From Bacillota bacterium (GTDB lineage Bacteria > Bacillota > Limnochordia > DTU087), in contig JAAZLW010000015.1 in the NCBI GenBank assembly GCA_012799135.1, forward strand, positions 1 through 45,506: 45,506 nt of DNA, in the 5' to 3' direction. Position 1 is the first letter of the stretch. Every line of letters begins with the position of its first letter. The translations under genes and the position numbers were made by a program. Positions 36,412 to 45,303 of the stretch are shown here, one piece after another. The notes below the pieces were generated by a model that worked only from the letters and a program-made list of their open reading frames with translations, searched no databases and had not been told where the DNA came from.

Positions 36412-37992
36412 TTATAGTAGGACTACCTGTTTGGCACCATAGATTCCCGGAATCTCACAGATAGCATCCAACACAGCCGGTGGTAGAGGTGCGTCAGTTC
36501 CCAATACCATTACCGCTGGCCCACCTTGTTTCTTACGCCCCACCTGCATCGTGGCAATATTGATCCCCGCCTCCCCGAGCATGGTACCCACCTTACCTAT
36601 GATACCGGGACGATCTTGATGAGGAGCCACCAGCATATAACCAGTAGGTACAGCATCCACTCGGTAGCCATTGATCTCCACAATCCGTGGAGAATCTGGC
36701 TGAAAAACACTTCCCGCCACAGTAACCTGGCCTTCTGCGGTCTCTGCTTCTACAGCAATCCGGTTATGATAATCATCACCATTGCCCCTGTGGACTGTCT
36801 CCACTTTAACCCCTCGACGGCGGGCCAGGTAATCTGCGTTTACCAAGTTCACATGATCATCCATGATGCGCTCCAGCATACCTTTGAGAATAGAGGTAGT
36901 AATAGGCCCGGTTTTCCAATCCATCAAAGCACCACTGTAAGTCACCCGCAGCCGACTGATACCACCGGCCACTTGGGCCAAGAAAGACCCCAGCTTCTCG
37001 GCTAGTTGGATATAGGGTGCAAGCTTTTCCATAATCTCGGGGGCTATGGTTGCCATATTGACAGCATTATTGGGTAAACCCCCATCGAGGAATTTGGCGA
37101 TCGCCTCTGCCACATCTACGGCTACGTGTAGCTGAGCTTCCTCTGTTGATGCACCTAGGTGAGGGGTGAGTACTACATTAGGGCACTCCAGAAGAGGGCT
37201 GGAAACGACTGGTTCCTGTTCAAATACGTCCACAGCCGCGCCGGCGATTTTGCCTGTTTTAATGGCCTCTGCCAAAGCAGCTTCATCGATTATGCCACCT
37301 CTGGCCACATTGATAATCCGTACTCCCGGCTTCATCAACGATAATGCTTTGGCGTCCAGCAGATGGCGAGTATCTTCAGTTAAGGGCATGTGGATCGTGA
37401 TAAAATCGGAGCGCTCAAGCAGAGTATCTAGGGGGACCAATTCTACCCCCAGTCGATTGGCCTGCTCCACTGAGATATATGGATCATAGCCTAGGCAACC
37501 CATATCAAAGGCCTGGGCTCTTTTGGCCACGGCTGAGCCGATGCGACCAAGGCCCAGGATACCCAGAGTCTTCTGCCTAAGCTCCACTCCCACCAGATGC
37601 TTGCGATCCCAACGGCCATGTTTGAGGCTGGCGTCTCCCTGTGGTATGTTTCGAGCCAAGGCCAGCATTAGGGCCAAGGAGTGTTCTGCGGCAGCTATAG
37701 TATTGCCATCAGGGGCGTTCACTACGACAATCCCCCTGCGGGTCGCTGCCTCTAAGTCAATATTGTCTACTCCCACCCCGGCCCGGCCGATCACCTTAAG
37801 GGAATCGGCTGCCTCAATAACGGCAGCAGTCACTTTAGTCGCACTACGCACGATCAAAGCATCATAGGTTCCGATCCGGGAAATGAGTTCAGCCTCGGTC
37901 CAGCGCTCCGAGATAATATCTACTTGCCAGCCGGGGCGTTGTAGTGCTTCAACACCTGCTTGTCTGACTCCATCTAAGACCAATATCTTCAA
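36412..37992 (-). CDS. serA: D-3-phosphoglycerate dehydrogenase with C-terminal ACT domain
   Basis: KILVLDGVRQAGVEAL, GRAGVGVDNIDLEAATRRGIVVVNAP, GILGLGRIGSAVAKRA and DRPGIIGKVGTMLGEAGINIATMQVGR; TTG start at 37992 after GGGAGGG. Confidence 0.94.
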   Translation of the reverse strand: MKILVLDGVRQAGVEALQRPGWQVDIISERWTEAELISRIGTYDALIVRSATKVTAAVIEAADSLKVIGRAGVGVDNIDLEAATRRGIVVVNAPDGNTIAAAEHSLALMLALARNIPQGDASLKHGRWDRKHLVGVELRQKTLGILGLGRIGSAVAKRAQAFDMGCLGYDPYISVEQANRLGVELVPLDTLLERSDFITIHMPLTEDTRHLLDAKALSLMKPGVRIINVARGGIIDEAALAEAIKTGKIAGAAVDVFEQEPVVSSPLLECPNVVLTPHLGASTEEAQLHVAVDVAEAIAKFLDGGLPNNAVNMATIAPEIMEKLAPYIQLAEKLGSFLAQVAGGISRLRVTYSGALMDWKTGPITTSILKGMLERIMDDHVNLVNADYLARRRGVKVETVHRGNGDDYHNRIAVEAETAEGQVTVAGSVFQPDSPRIVEINGYRVDAVPTGYMLVAPHQDRPGIIGKVGTMLGEAGINIATMQVGRKKQGGPAVMVLGTDAPLPPAVLDAICEIPGIYGAKQVVLL

Positions 37993-38069
37993 ATTAAGAT
38001 ACCCTCCCATCTGCAAGAATCCAACTGAACTATGGCTAGGCCGAGTGCATAGATGAGACCCCGACCGAT

Positions 38070-39209
38070 TTATACCAGAGCCTGCTCGGCAGCTTGGACT
38101 CCCGTCCCTAGCGAAACAGCAGCACCGGCCTTGTACAAAGCCATCTCCAGAGCAGCTATAGCCAAAATCACGTCCAATTCACTACAGTAGCCCATATGCC
38201 CAATGCGGAGGAGTTTGCCCTTAAGCTGTCCCTGACCGCCGGCAAAGGTAACGCCCATATTCTTTTGCAAGATTCCGGACAGATCATTAGCCCCTACCCC
38301 TGTATTGGGGATTATTGCCGTCACCGTATGGGAAGCTACAGAGTCGTCAGCTAAGAGCTCCATCCCCAAAGCCCGGGCACCTGCCCTGGCAGCTGCGGTC
38401 ATCCGAGTATGTCTATGAAAGACATTAGATAGACCTTCAGTCAAAATCAGATCCAAAGCTGCATCAAGACCATAAAACAACGCTACTGCCGGAGTCCAGG
38501 GGGTGTTTTGCTTTGCAAAGCTCTTCCGAGCCTCCAAAAGGCTAAAATAGAAGCGCACCCCGCCATTGGCTTCAATGATCGGCCATGCCTTGGAGCTAAC
38601 ACTGACTAGAGCAAGTCCTGGAGGTAACATCAAGGCCTTCTGGGAACCAGTCACCATGATATCCACATGCCATTCATCAGTGCGAATATCCATGGCCCCC
38701 ATACTGCTAACCGCATCAACTAACAGTAAAGCCTCGGTATCCTTTAGGTAGTTGCCCAAACTGGCGATATCATTGGTGACCCCCGTAGAGGTCTCATTAT
38801 GGGTGGCCAGTACCAGCTTGAAAGGTCCTTCCTTTTCCCAAGTCTCAGTTACCTGCTCCATGTCGAAAGCAGTTCCCCACGGAAACTCCAATCTGGTCAC
38901 AACGGCTCCGTAGGCACTGGCTATCTTGGCAAAACGCTCGCCAAAGTTACCGGTAACCAATGCAAGCACTCGGTCACCAGGTGCTACGGTATTGGCTATA
39001 GCGGTCTCCATACCACCGGTTCCGGAAGTGGTAAGTACATATAGATCATTGGCGGTTTGGAAAACTGTCTTAGCTTTCTCCACGATTTCACCATGGAGAT
39101 TGGCGAACTCTTGGCTGCGATGCCCGATCATCGGTCGATTCATCGCCGCTGTTACCTGTGGTGGCACAGGAGTCGGTCCCGGTGTATAAAGATAGCTTTT
39201 GGTCGGCAT
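38070..39209 (-). CDS. Class V aminotransferase (serine/alanine-glyoxylate aminotransferase-like)
   Basis: LYTPGPTPVPPQVTAAM, MIGHRSQEF, TSGTGGMETAIAN and MVTGSQKALMLPPGLA; the supplied ORF uses TTG 39215, ATG at 39209. Confidence 0.92.
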   Translation of the reverse strand: MPTKSYLYTPGPTPVPPQVTAAMNRPMIGHRSQEFANLHGEIVEKAKTVFQTANDLYVLTTSGTGGMETAIANTVAPGDRVLALVTGNFGERFAKIASAYGAVVTRLEFPWGTAFDMEQVTETWEKEGPFKLVLATHNETSTGVTNDIASLGNYLKDTEALLLVDAVSSMGAMDIRTDEWHVDIMVTGSQKALMLPPGLALVSVSSKAWPIIEANGGVRFYFSLLEARKSFAKQNTPWTPAVALFYGLDAALDLILTEGLSNVFHRHTRMTAAARAGARALGMELLADDSVASHTVTAIIPNTGVGANDLSGILQKNMGVTFAGGQGQLKGKLLRIGHMGYCSELDVILAIAALEMALYKAGAAVSLGTGVQAAEQALV

Positions 39210-39235
39210 GCTCAAACATCCTCCTTAGAAATTAG

Positions 39236-39263
39236 AAAAGGCCAAGCTCTTACCGCTTGACCT
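39236..39263 (-). terminator. Leader terminator between the glycine riboswitch and the aminotransferase
   Basis: Minus strand AGGTCAAGC-ggtaaga-GCTTGGCCT followed by TTTTC. Confidence 0.8.
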
Positions 39264-39298
39264 GGTTACAATGAAATAAAGAAGATATTCCCATATCT

Positions 39299-39480
39299 CC
39301 CCTGTCCTTTTGCCTGAGAGATTAACCCTTAAATAAGGATTTGCTCCTTCGGCGCCTGACTGCCAGGTCTCTCCAGAGGTCTGTCCCGCTACAGTTTCCG
39401 TGCCAACAGCACACCTGAGAGTTTAAGGCTTTGGCCCTTGCCCCTTCGGTAGGTTAAGAATCCTTTTTCTGTAACGTTCA
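39299..39480 (-). promoter_or_regulatory. Glycine riboswitch, tandem aptamers
   Basis: Minus strand has two CCGAAGG(A/G)GCAA...CTCTCAGG cores: the proximal one ends CTCTCAGGCAAAAGGACAG, and the linker GGGACAGACCTCTGGAGAG is typical of tandem glycine aptamers. Confidence 0.92.
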
Positions 39481-39515
39481 TCCAGTCCAGCCTTGCGTAT
39501 CTTTTTATGTATCTA

Positions 39516-39545
39516 ATTATAAGAACCCCTTCTGACCAATGTCAA
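39516..39545 (-). promoter_or_regulatory. SigmaA-type promoter of the glycine-riboswitch operon
   Basis: Minus strand TTGACA (39540-39545), 18-nt spacer, TATAAT (39516-39521). Confidence 0.85.
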
Positions 39546-39670
39546 GGGCTTAATGTTGCTGTTATGTTAAATCCACCATCTGCTTCAACCTAATTCAGCC
39601 ACATAGCGCAGGACTTGCCGGGATTTCCCTCGAAAATCTTACCCATACACCCAACGTGGAGGCGGAGATT

Positions 39671-41227
39671 ATGGGCAACTTCTCTACAGAATACATCCTT
39701 GGTGTTGATTGCAGCACCAGCGGAACCAAAGCTTGTCTATGGGACCTAGGTGGAACACTGATCGCCAGTGGTTCATCACCCCATTCGGTGCACCGACCCT
39801 ATCCTGGCTGGTCAGAGCAAGCTCCCAATTGGTATCAAGCATTGATCCAGGCCCTGCATAGGCTATTTGCCCAGACCACCATCCGACCTAGTCAGATTAC
39901 TGCTATTGGCATCACACATCAAAGACATAGCTTCGTGGCAGTGGATCAGGATTACCGTCCCCTTGGACCAGCCATTCTGTGGAATGATGTACGCTGCCAG
40001 GCAGAGATAGAGTTTCTGGCAACCCATATTGGCAAGGAAACCTTGTATCAAGCCACCGGTATCCCTCCAGGGCCCTGGTCCCTGGCCAAGATCCTGTGGC
40101 TAAAGCGTAATCAACCAGATGTGTTTGCCCAGACACATAAATTCCTTTTAGTCCATGACTATCTTGTATATCAGCTCACCGGCGAGCTCTGTACCACAGA
40201 AAGCTCTGCCTCGGCCATGGGCTGTTTGGATATTCTCCAGCGTAACCAATGGGCAGCCCCCATTCTCCAGGCTTTGGAGATTGAACTAGATAAGTTTGTC
40301 CCCTCGATTCAACCGGCCGGTAGCCGCCTCGGGACCATCACTCCAGCTGCGGCCCAGGCTACCAGGTTACCTGTTGGTACACCAGTGATAGCCACCGCCG
40401 GTGATCAGGTCTGTGCTTGTTTGGCTATAGGCCTAACCCATCCCCATCAGGTAGGTGTCAATAGCGGCACATCCTTGACTTTCCAGACCCTTTCGGAGAA
40501 AGCAGCTTTTGACCCAGACTGTCATTACATTTTGGAGATCAGTCCTTTGGGATATTATGCCCCGGAAACGGTGGTTTTTAGCGGAGTATCGGATTTGCTG
40601 CAATGGTATCGCCATGGTTTTGCCCTAGCCGAAGAGCGACAAGCACAGCTTATCGGCCTATCCATCTGGAACATCATTTTCGATGAAGCTGCTGCCATTG
40701 CGCCGGGTTGTGAGGGGTTGATGCTTTTCCCCTTCTTCCAGGGAGTGCAGGCTCCTTACTGGTCCAATGAAGCCAGGGGGTTACTGATTGGACTGAGCAC
40801 CAGTCATACCCGGCATCACGTCGCCAGAGCCATATTGGAAGGCTTAGCTTACGAATCTCGCCGCCAGATTCAGTTGTTGGAATCCGGAACCGGCACCAGG
40901 ATTCGAGAGATTCTGCTATACGGGGGAGCATCCCAGAACCGTCTATGGTGTCAGACTCTAGCCAATATTACAGGACGCAGGGTCAAGGCTTCCGCTGATG
41001 TCGAGGCCTCAGCCTTGGGAGCCGCAATGTGTGCTGCATGGGGCACACAGCATTTCGCCACCCTGGAGGCAGCTATAACTACCATGAGAGCTCCCCAAAG
41101 GAATTTCATTCCCGATCAAGCCCTGTTTGCATTCCATGATAGACTTTATAACCAAGTGTACAAGGTGTTTTATGACAGAATTCAGGACCTTGACTCACTG
41201 CGAGCTAGGCTAGCCTCCCCCTCCTGA
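39671..41227 (+). CDS. FGGY-family carbohydrate kinase (xylulokinase-like)
   Basis: ILGVDCSTSGTKACLWD, GWSEQAPNWYQAL, ITHQRHSFV and GGASQNRLWCQTLANITGR; ATG 39671 after GGAGGCGGAG. Confidence 0.92.
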   Translation: MGNFSTEYILGVDCSTSGTKACLWDLGGTLIASGSSPHSVHRPYPGWSEQAPNWYQALIQALHRLFAQTTIRPSQITAIGITHQRHSFVAVDQDYRPLGPAILWNDVRCQAEIEFLATHIGKETLYQATGIPPGPWSLAKILWLKRNQPDVFAQTHKFLLVHDYLVYQLTGELCTTESSASAMGCLDILQRNQWAAPILQALEIELDKFVPSIQPAGSRLGTITPAAAQATRLPVGTPVIATAGDQVCACLAIGLTHPHQVGVNSGTSLTFQTLSEKAAFDPDCHYILEISPLGYYAPETVVFSGVSDLLQWYRHGFALAEERQAQLIGLSIWNIIFDEAAAIAPGCEGLMLFPFFQGVQAPYWSNEARGLLIGLSTSHTRHHVARAILEGLAYESRRQIQLLESGTGTRIREILLYGGASQNRLWCQTLANITGRRVKASADVEASALGAAMCAAWGTQHFATLEAAITTMRAPQRNFIPDQALFAFHDRLYNQVYKVFYDRIQDLDSLRARLASPS

Positions 41228-41985
41228 AAGAGTGACAAGCCCCGGCGACGCTTTCCCCAGTGTAGAGCTGCAGCCATAAACACTATCAGGCCAAGGCTGC
41301 GGAACCAGGGAAAGGCGATTGGCGCTATAGCTTGGGCCTGCACCATGACGTCATAGAGAGCCCCCACTCCCCAGAAAAACGGGTAGATGATGAGTACACT
41401 CCCGGCCAACCGGTAGACACTCCCATACATGAGCCCTACCATGAACAGTTTCACGAACTCCGTCTGAAACCCCATATGGTGAAAGGAGTAAAAGGCCGCC
41501 GTAATCAAGACTGCGGGAACCACACCAAAGGCTTTCTCGAAAATGGTGAGCTGGAAACTATAGAAAAATACCACTTCGAAAATGCCGGCCAGCATAATAT
41601 AGAAGGCACATCCTAGGGTATGGGCATCAAGGGTTAGTTCCCAGGGACCCCCCCTACCCAGTCGGAAAATGCCTAGGAGCATACCCCCTAAGACCACATT
41701 CCAGACCAAGTACACCTGCCACCCACTTGTGTGTAGGCCAAAGTCCCCCCACCGCCAGCGACGATGGTGAATGAACCACAGGGGAAAGAGTGTACCCACC
41801 AGCCCTAACATAGCTACATCTCGAAGCAGCATACTGATTATTGGCCGGTGATCGATCAAACGACCCATCAGAGCTGAGAGAGCCAGAACAACAAAACCAG
41901 AACCAGCAGCAACTGAAGTATCCAGGGATGGGCGCCACCGCAACATGGTTCTAACTGAGCTTTCCATAGTCTCCATTCCTTTCAC
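41182..41985 (-). CDS. Polytopic membrane protein, CPBP/CAAX-protease-like
   Basis: Multiple hydrophobic helices; AGIFEVVFFYSFQ, FYSFHHMGF and YPFFWGVGALYD resemble CPBP motifs, the first one degenerate. Confidence 0.55.
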   Translation of the reverse strand: MKGMETMESSVRTMLRWRPSLDTSVAAGSGFVVLALSALMGRLIDHRPIISMLLRDVAMLGLVGTLFPLWFIHHRRWRWGDFGLHTSGWQVYLVWNVVLGGMLLGIFRLGRGGPWELTLDAHTLGCAFYIMLAGIFEVVFFYSFQLTIFEKAFGVVPAVLITAAFYSFHHMGFQTEFVKLFMVGLMYGSVYRLAGSVLIIYPFFWGVGALYDVMVQAQAIAPIAFPWFRSLGLIVFMAAALHWGKRRRGLSLFQEGEASLARSESRS

Positions 41986-42065
41986 TCCTTTTCACCCGCC
42001 TTTTCACTGCATACCGATCATTTTCCCCAAGGGTTGGGGTATATATTCCGGCACGGCGGACATGA

Positions 42066-42839
42066 TCAAGGCCCCTGCTCAGCCCCATAGCTATCCAGAA
42101 TGTGGCGTATCTGCCCGGCCAGCTTTTCCGGCTGCTCGGCTTGGAATAGGTTCCGTCCAATGGCTACTCCTCTAGCCCCTGCCTCGATTGCTCCCTCGAT
42201 GGAACGCAAGAGGTCAGTACTGGTCTTCATTTTCGGTCCACCGGCGATGATTACCGGTATCCTCACCCCTGCCACCACCTCGCCAAAACTCTCGGGGTCA
42301 CCGGTGTAATTGACCTTGACTATATCTGCGCCAAGTTCTTCTCCGACACGAGCTGCATGAGCAATCTTGCTGGGATCATATTCGCTTTGCTTCGAACCAT
42401 CGCGGACATACACCATGGCCAAGAGCGGCATTCCCCAATTATCACAGGCTTCGGCCACTTGTCCTAGATCCTTTAGCATCTTAGCTTCCTCGGGACTACC
42501 TAGATTGACATGGACGGAAACAGCACTAGCCCCTAGCTTCAGAGCATATTCCGGGCTAGTGACTAGTTCTTTGTGATTGGGATCTGGCGCTAGATCAGTT
42601 GATGCCGATAGATGCAAGATTAGCTCATACTCATGCTCTTCCATCTGATTCAGGTAACGAGCCTGACCTTTATGGACCAAAACGGCATCAGCCCCACCGG
42701 CAGTGACTTGCCTTATGGTAGTCAGAATATCTGTCAGCCCCGGCACACAACCGAGGGATACCCCATGATCCAGCGGCACAATCAGCAATCGATGAGAATG
42801 ACGAAATAGTCTTTGCAGACGGAGCTGTTTTCCTATCAC
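42066..42839 (-). CDS. Class I aldolase of the ADH-synthase/GriI type (2-amino-3,7-dideoxy-D-threo-hept-6-ulosonate synthase-like)
   Basis: VPLDHGVSLG, AVLVHKG, HLSASTDLAPDPNHKELVTSPEYALKLGASAVSVHVNLGS, IVKVNYTGDPESF, IIAGGPKMKT and GVAIGRNLFQ. Confidence 0.9.
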   Translation of the reverse strand: MIGKQLRLQRLFRHSHRLLIVPLDHGVSLGCVPGLTDILTTIRQVTAGGADAVLVHKGQARYLNQMEEHEYELILHLSASTDLAPDPNHKELVTSPEYALKLGASAVSVHVNLGSPEEAKMLKDLGQVAEACDNWGMPLLAMVYVRDGSKQSEYDPSKIAHAARVGEELGADIVKVNYTGDPESFGEVVAGVRIPVIIAGGPKMKTSTDLLRSIEGAIEAGARGVAIGRNLFQAEQPEKLAGQIRHILDSYGAEQGP

Positions 42840-42850
42840 ATTCCTCTCCC

Positions 42851-44011
42851 CTATATTTCAATAATGGTCTCCTCAACCTTAATACCCACATGACGTCCCG
42901 GACTGTCCAGATAAGCCAGGAGCTCCTCGCCGGGAGAAACGAGTGTAGCATTCCTCGGTTTTCCATCAATACCCATCACCCGAATATGCCAATCATCCTG
43001 GAGAACAACATTTAGCCTTTGGTCTTGTACTCGACCTTGGATCAAGAGCAAGGGGCGAACCTCGATCTTCACCCGACCTACCGATGCTTCCCGTACCTTT
43101 CCCTTGGTACTAACGGCCATCGCTCGGCTCCCTACCTCAAGGTCAGTGATATATTCGACCCTATCATCAAACATCCAAATATAGGAGTGTACTGCACCGG
43201 CATTGACTCGAAAAGGCCGTAGCTTCATATAAGGCAGAAAGTGTGTCTCAGAGCAAACCAGGATCCCGCCGGAGGAAGTTGAACCCACCAACATGCCCTC
43301 ATCTTGGCCTAGAAGACTGGTAGTATCAATACAACCTCTAAATCCCATCCCAATGTGTCTGACTTCATCCACGATTAGTGGCACCAACTGAATCTGCCGA
43401 TATCTAGCTTCCAGCAAGTATGCGCTCACATTGGCGATCTCGAGGAGATCACTTGTGGAAAGCAAAACTCCATCACTACCTCGCTCCATCACCCCAAAAG
43501 CCACCCGCATTCCTTCCAGGGTAGATTCTTTCTTGAGCAAGATTGTGTCACTCTTTTGCAGACGAGCGATGATCAGCTCCAGTGGAATATTGGTGGGTAA
43601 GTCAAACTCCACGGCCGCGTATTGCCAATCCTCTGCCATTAGCCAGGCTGCTTCCAAGGCTTGCCGATTGGTGATTACCGAGAAAATGCAAGTAGGGTGT
43701 CCCAGGGCTTTGGCCTTGGCCAAGAGCTCTGGCTGAGAAGACATGACAATGTCACTGGAGGCGAGACCTTCGAGCTCAGCCTCGGCTTCAATTTCAACTA
43801 CCCATTGGGTTCGCAAGGGTAAGTTTAGTGCACTTCTTTGCCGGTGAGTGACCACCACCGTGTTCAAAGCGGAACTACTGAAGGTGTCCCAGAAACCACG
43901 GTAGTCGAGACCCATATTCCTTCCATCAAGCCAGATGTGTTGGCCTTTCCCTTGACAATCTGCAACTTGCATTTCTTCTCTCACCTCTGCGACGCTTGTT
44001 GGGAGACACAA
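42851..44011 (-). CDS. 3-dehydroquinate synthase II family (archaeal AroB'/GriH-like)
   Basis: MGFRGCIDTTSLLGQDEGMLVGSTSSGGILVCSETHFLPYMKLRPFRVNAGAVHSYI, a family signature. Confidence 0.9.
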   Translation of the reverse strand: MCLPTSVAEVREEMQVADCQGKGQHIWLDGRNMGLDYRGFWDTFSSSALNTVVVTHRQRSALNLPLRTQWVVEIEAEAELEGLASSDIVMSSQPELLAKAKALGHPTCIFSVITNRQALEAAWLMAEDWQYAAVEFDLPTNIPLELIIARLQKSDTILLKKESTLEGMRVAFGVMERGSDGVLLSTSDLLEIANVSAYLLEARYRQIQLVPLIVDEVRHIGMGFRGCIDTTSLLGQDEGMLVGSTSSGGILVCSETHFLPYMKLRPFRVNAGAVHSYIWMFDDRVEYITDLEVGSRAMAVSTKGKVREASVGRVKIEVRPLLLIQGRVQDQRLNVVLQDDWHIRVMGIDGKPRNATLVSPGEELLAYLDSPGRHVGIKVEETIIEI

Positions 44012-44017
44012 CCGATG

Positions 44018-45280
44018 CTACAAGCGTAGATTCTTTTCATAAAGCTTGGCATCAAGCTCTTCTCTGGAGTAGATGTAGCGGGGTTTGCCCACCTCGCCGG
44101 CATCTAACAAAGCTTGCGAACTGTATAAGGTGCCGGGTGGAACAAGGCTGACCTGAATGGGTAGTTGGTATTCTCCCGCATGAGCCATGATTATCTTGCC
44201 TGAGTTCTTCTTGCCCTGAAGTATCTGGCTTTCAACGATGAAATGTAGCCCCATTGGCTCCAAGGGTCCTACTACCCACAACTGTTTACCGGGAATATCG
44301 CTGATCATCTTCTCCAAATCCCAAGGATCAAAGATGCTACCGGCGATCTCCAGACAGTCTTCCTGCCGGCCTCGCACTTCCAATCTGTACTGGGCACCAC
44401 AGGGGCAGGGTTCAAGAACCAACCGGGCCCTGTCCCCGGTCCAATAGCGGACTAAAGGCGTAGCCCGGCGTTTAAGAGTAGATACCACCAAATACCCGAT
44501 CTTGCCCAGGTCCATCGATGCCGTCCCCTGCTCATTTAAAAGCTCAAAGACGAAATCATCCAAGAGAGGATGAAGTCTTCCATAGGCACAATCCAAGGCA
44601 GCTGCACCGAGTTCCGTCATCCCGTAATTGTCATAGACCGGCACCTCCCACAACTCCTGAATAAGCTGCCTACGCTGAGGAGTCAGGGGTTCCCCGGCTG
44701 AGCAAATCGCTCTCAGGTGAGGAAAACCCCGAGTCGGTGATACTCCCATTAGTTCAGCGGTCTTAGCCAGCAGGATGGCTTGTAGGGGTAAAGCCGCTAA
44801 TATGGTCACCTCCAATGATTGCATGATCCTTACTACCCGGGGAAACGGGCTAATAGTCGAGCGAGAGCTAGCCGGTATGATACAAGCCCCCCGCAGTCGT
44901 GCGGCCAAATGAAAGGTATGGGCTATCTGAGATATGGCATAGGGATAGCGAATCAATACTGTATCAGCCGGTGAAAGCTCAACTCCACAGGTGTTGATCT
45001 CTGCTGCAGTATCCATGAGATCTTCCTCGGTGAGCCAAATAGATACCGGTTTTCCCGTAGTCCCAAAAGACTCGTGATAAACAGCTACTTTGTGCCGGGG
45101 TACCGCCAAAAAGCCATATGGTGAGTGCTCTCTTAGATCCTGCTTTGTAGTCAGGCGAATATGAGCGAGTTCCGACAAGGAACGCAAGGGCTCGCTAGGT
45201 AGCCGGCCACTATAGAAGTCGGCCTTCTGAGCATCGCTCAACATTTGATTTACTTTGGTCAAATCGCCACCAATAATCAT
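44018..45280 (-). CDS. PaaK-like adenylate-forming ligase
   Basis: ESFGTTGKPVSIWLTEEDL, DNYGMTELG, YWTGDRARLVLEPCPCG, RGRQEDCLEIAG and GKPRYIYS. Confidence 0.88.
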   Translation of the reverse strand: MIIGGDLTKVNQMLSDAQKADFYSGRLPSEPLRSLSELAHIRLTTKQDLREHSPYGFLAVPRHKVAVYHESFGTTGKPVSIWLTEEDLMDTAAEINTCGVELSPADTVLIRYPYAISQIAHTFHLAARLRGACIIPASSRSTISPFPRVVRIMQSLEVTILAALPLQAILLAKTAELMGVSPTRGFPHLRAICSAGEPLTPQRRQLIQELWEVPVYDNYGMTELGAAALDCAYGRLHPLLDDFVFELLNEQGTASMDLGKIGYLVVSTLKRRATPLVRYWTGDRARLVLEPCPCGAQYRLEVRGRQEDCLEIAGSIFDPWDLEKMISDIPGKQLWVVGPLEPMGLHFIVESQILQGKKNSGKIIMAHAGEYQLPIQVSLVPPGTLYSSQALLDAGEVGKPRYIYSREELDAKLYEKNLRL

Positions 45281-45303
45281 TTATCCTACGCCCCTTCACA
45301 AGC

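Noticed and set aside
39671-41985. FGGY kinase as a member of the aromatic operon
   Set aside because: It is on the opposite strand and convergent with the neighbouring membrane protein, so co-transcription is not possible.
43019-44029. Plus-strand ORFs opposite the DHQ synthase II gene
   Set aside because: Wholly antisense to a well-supported CDS, with no family resemblance.
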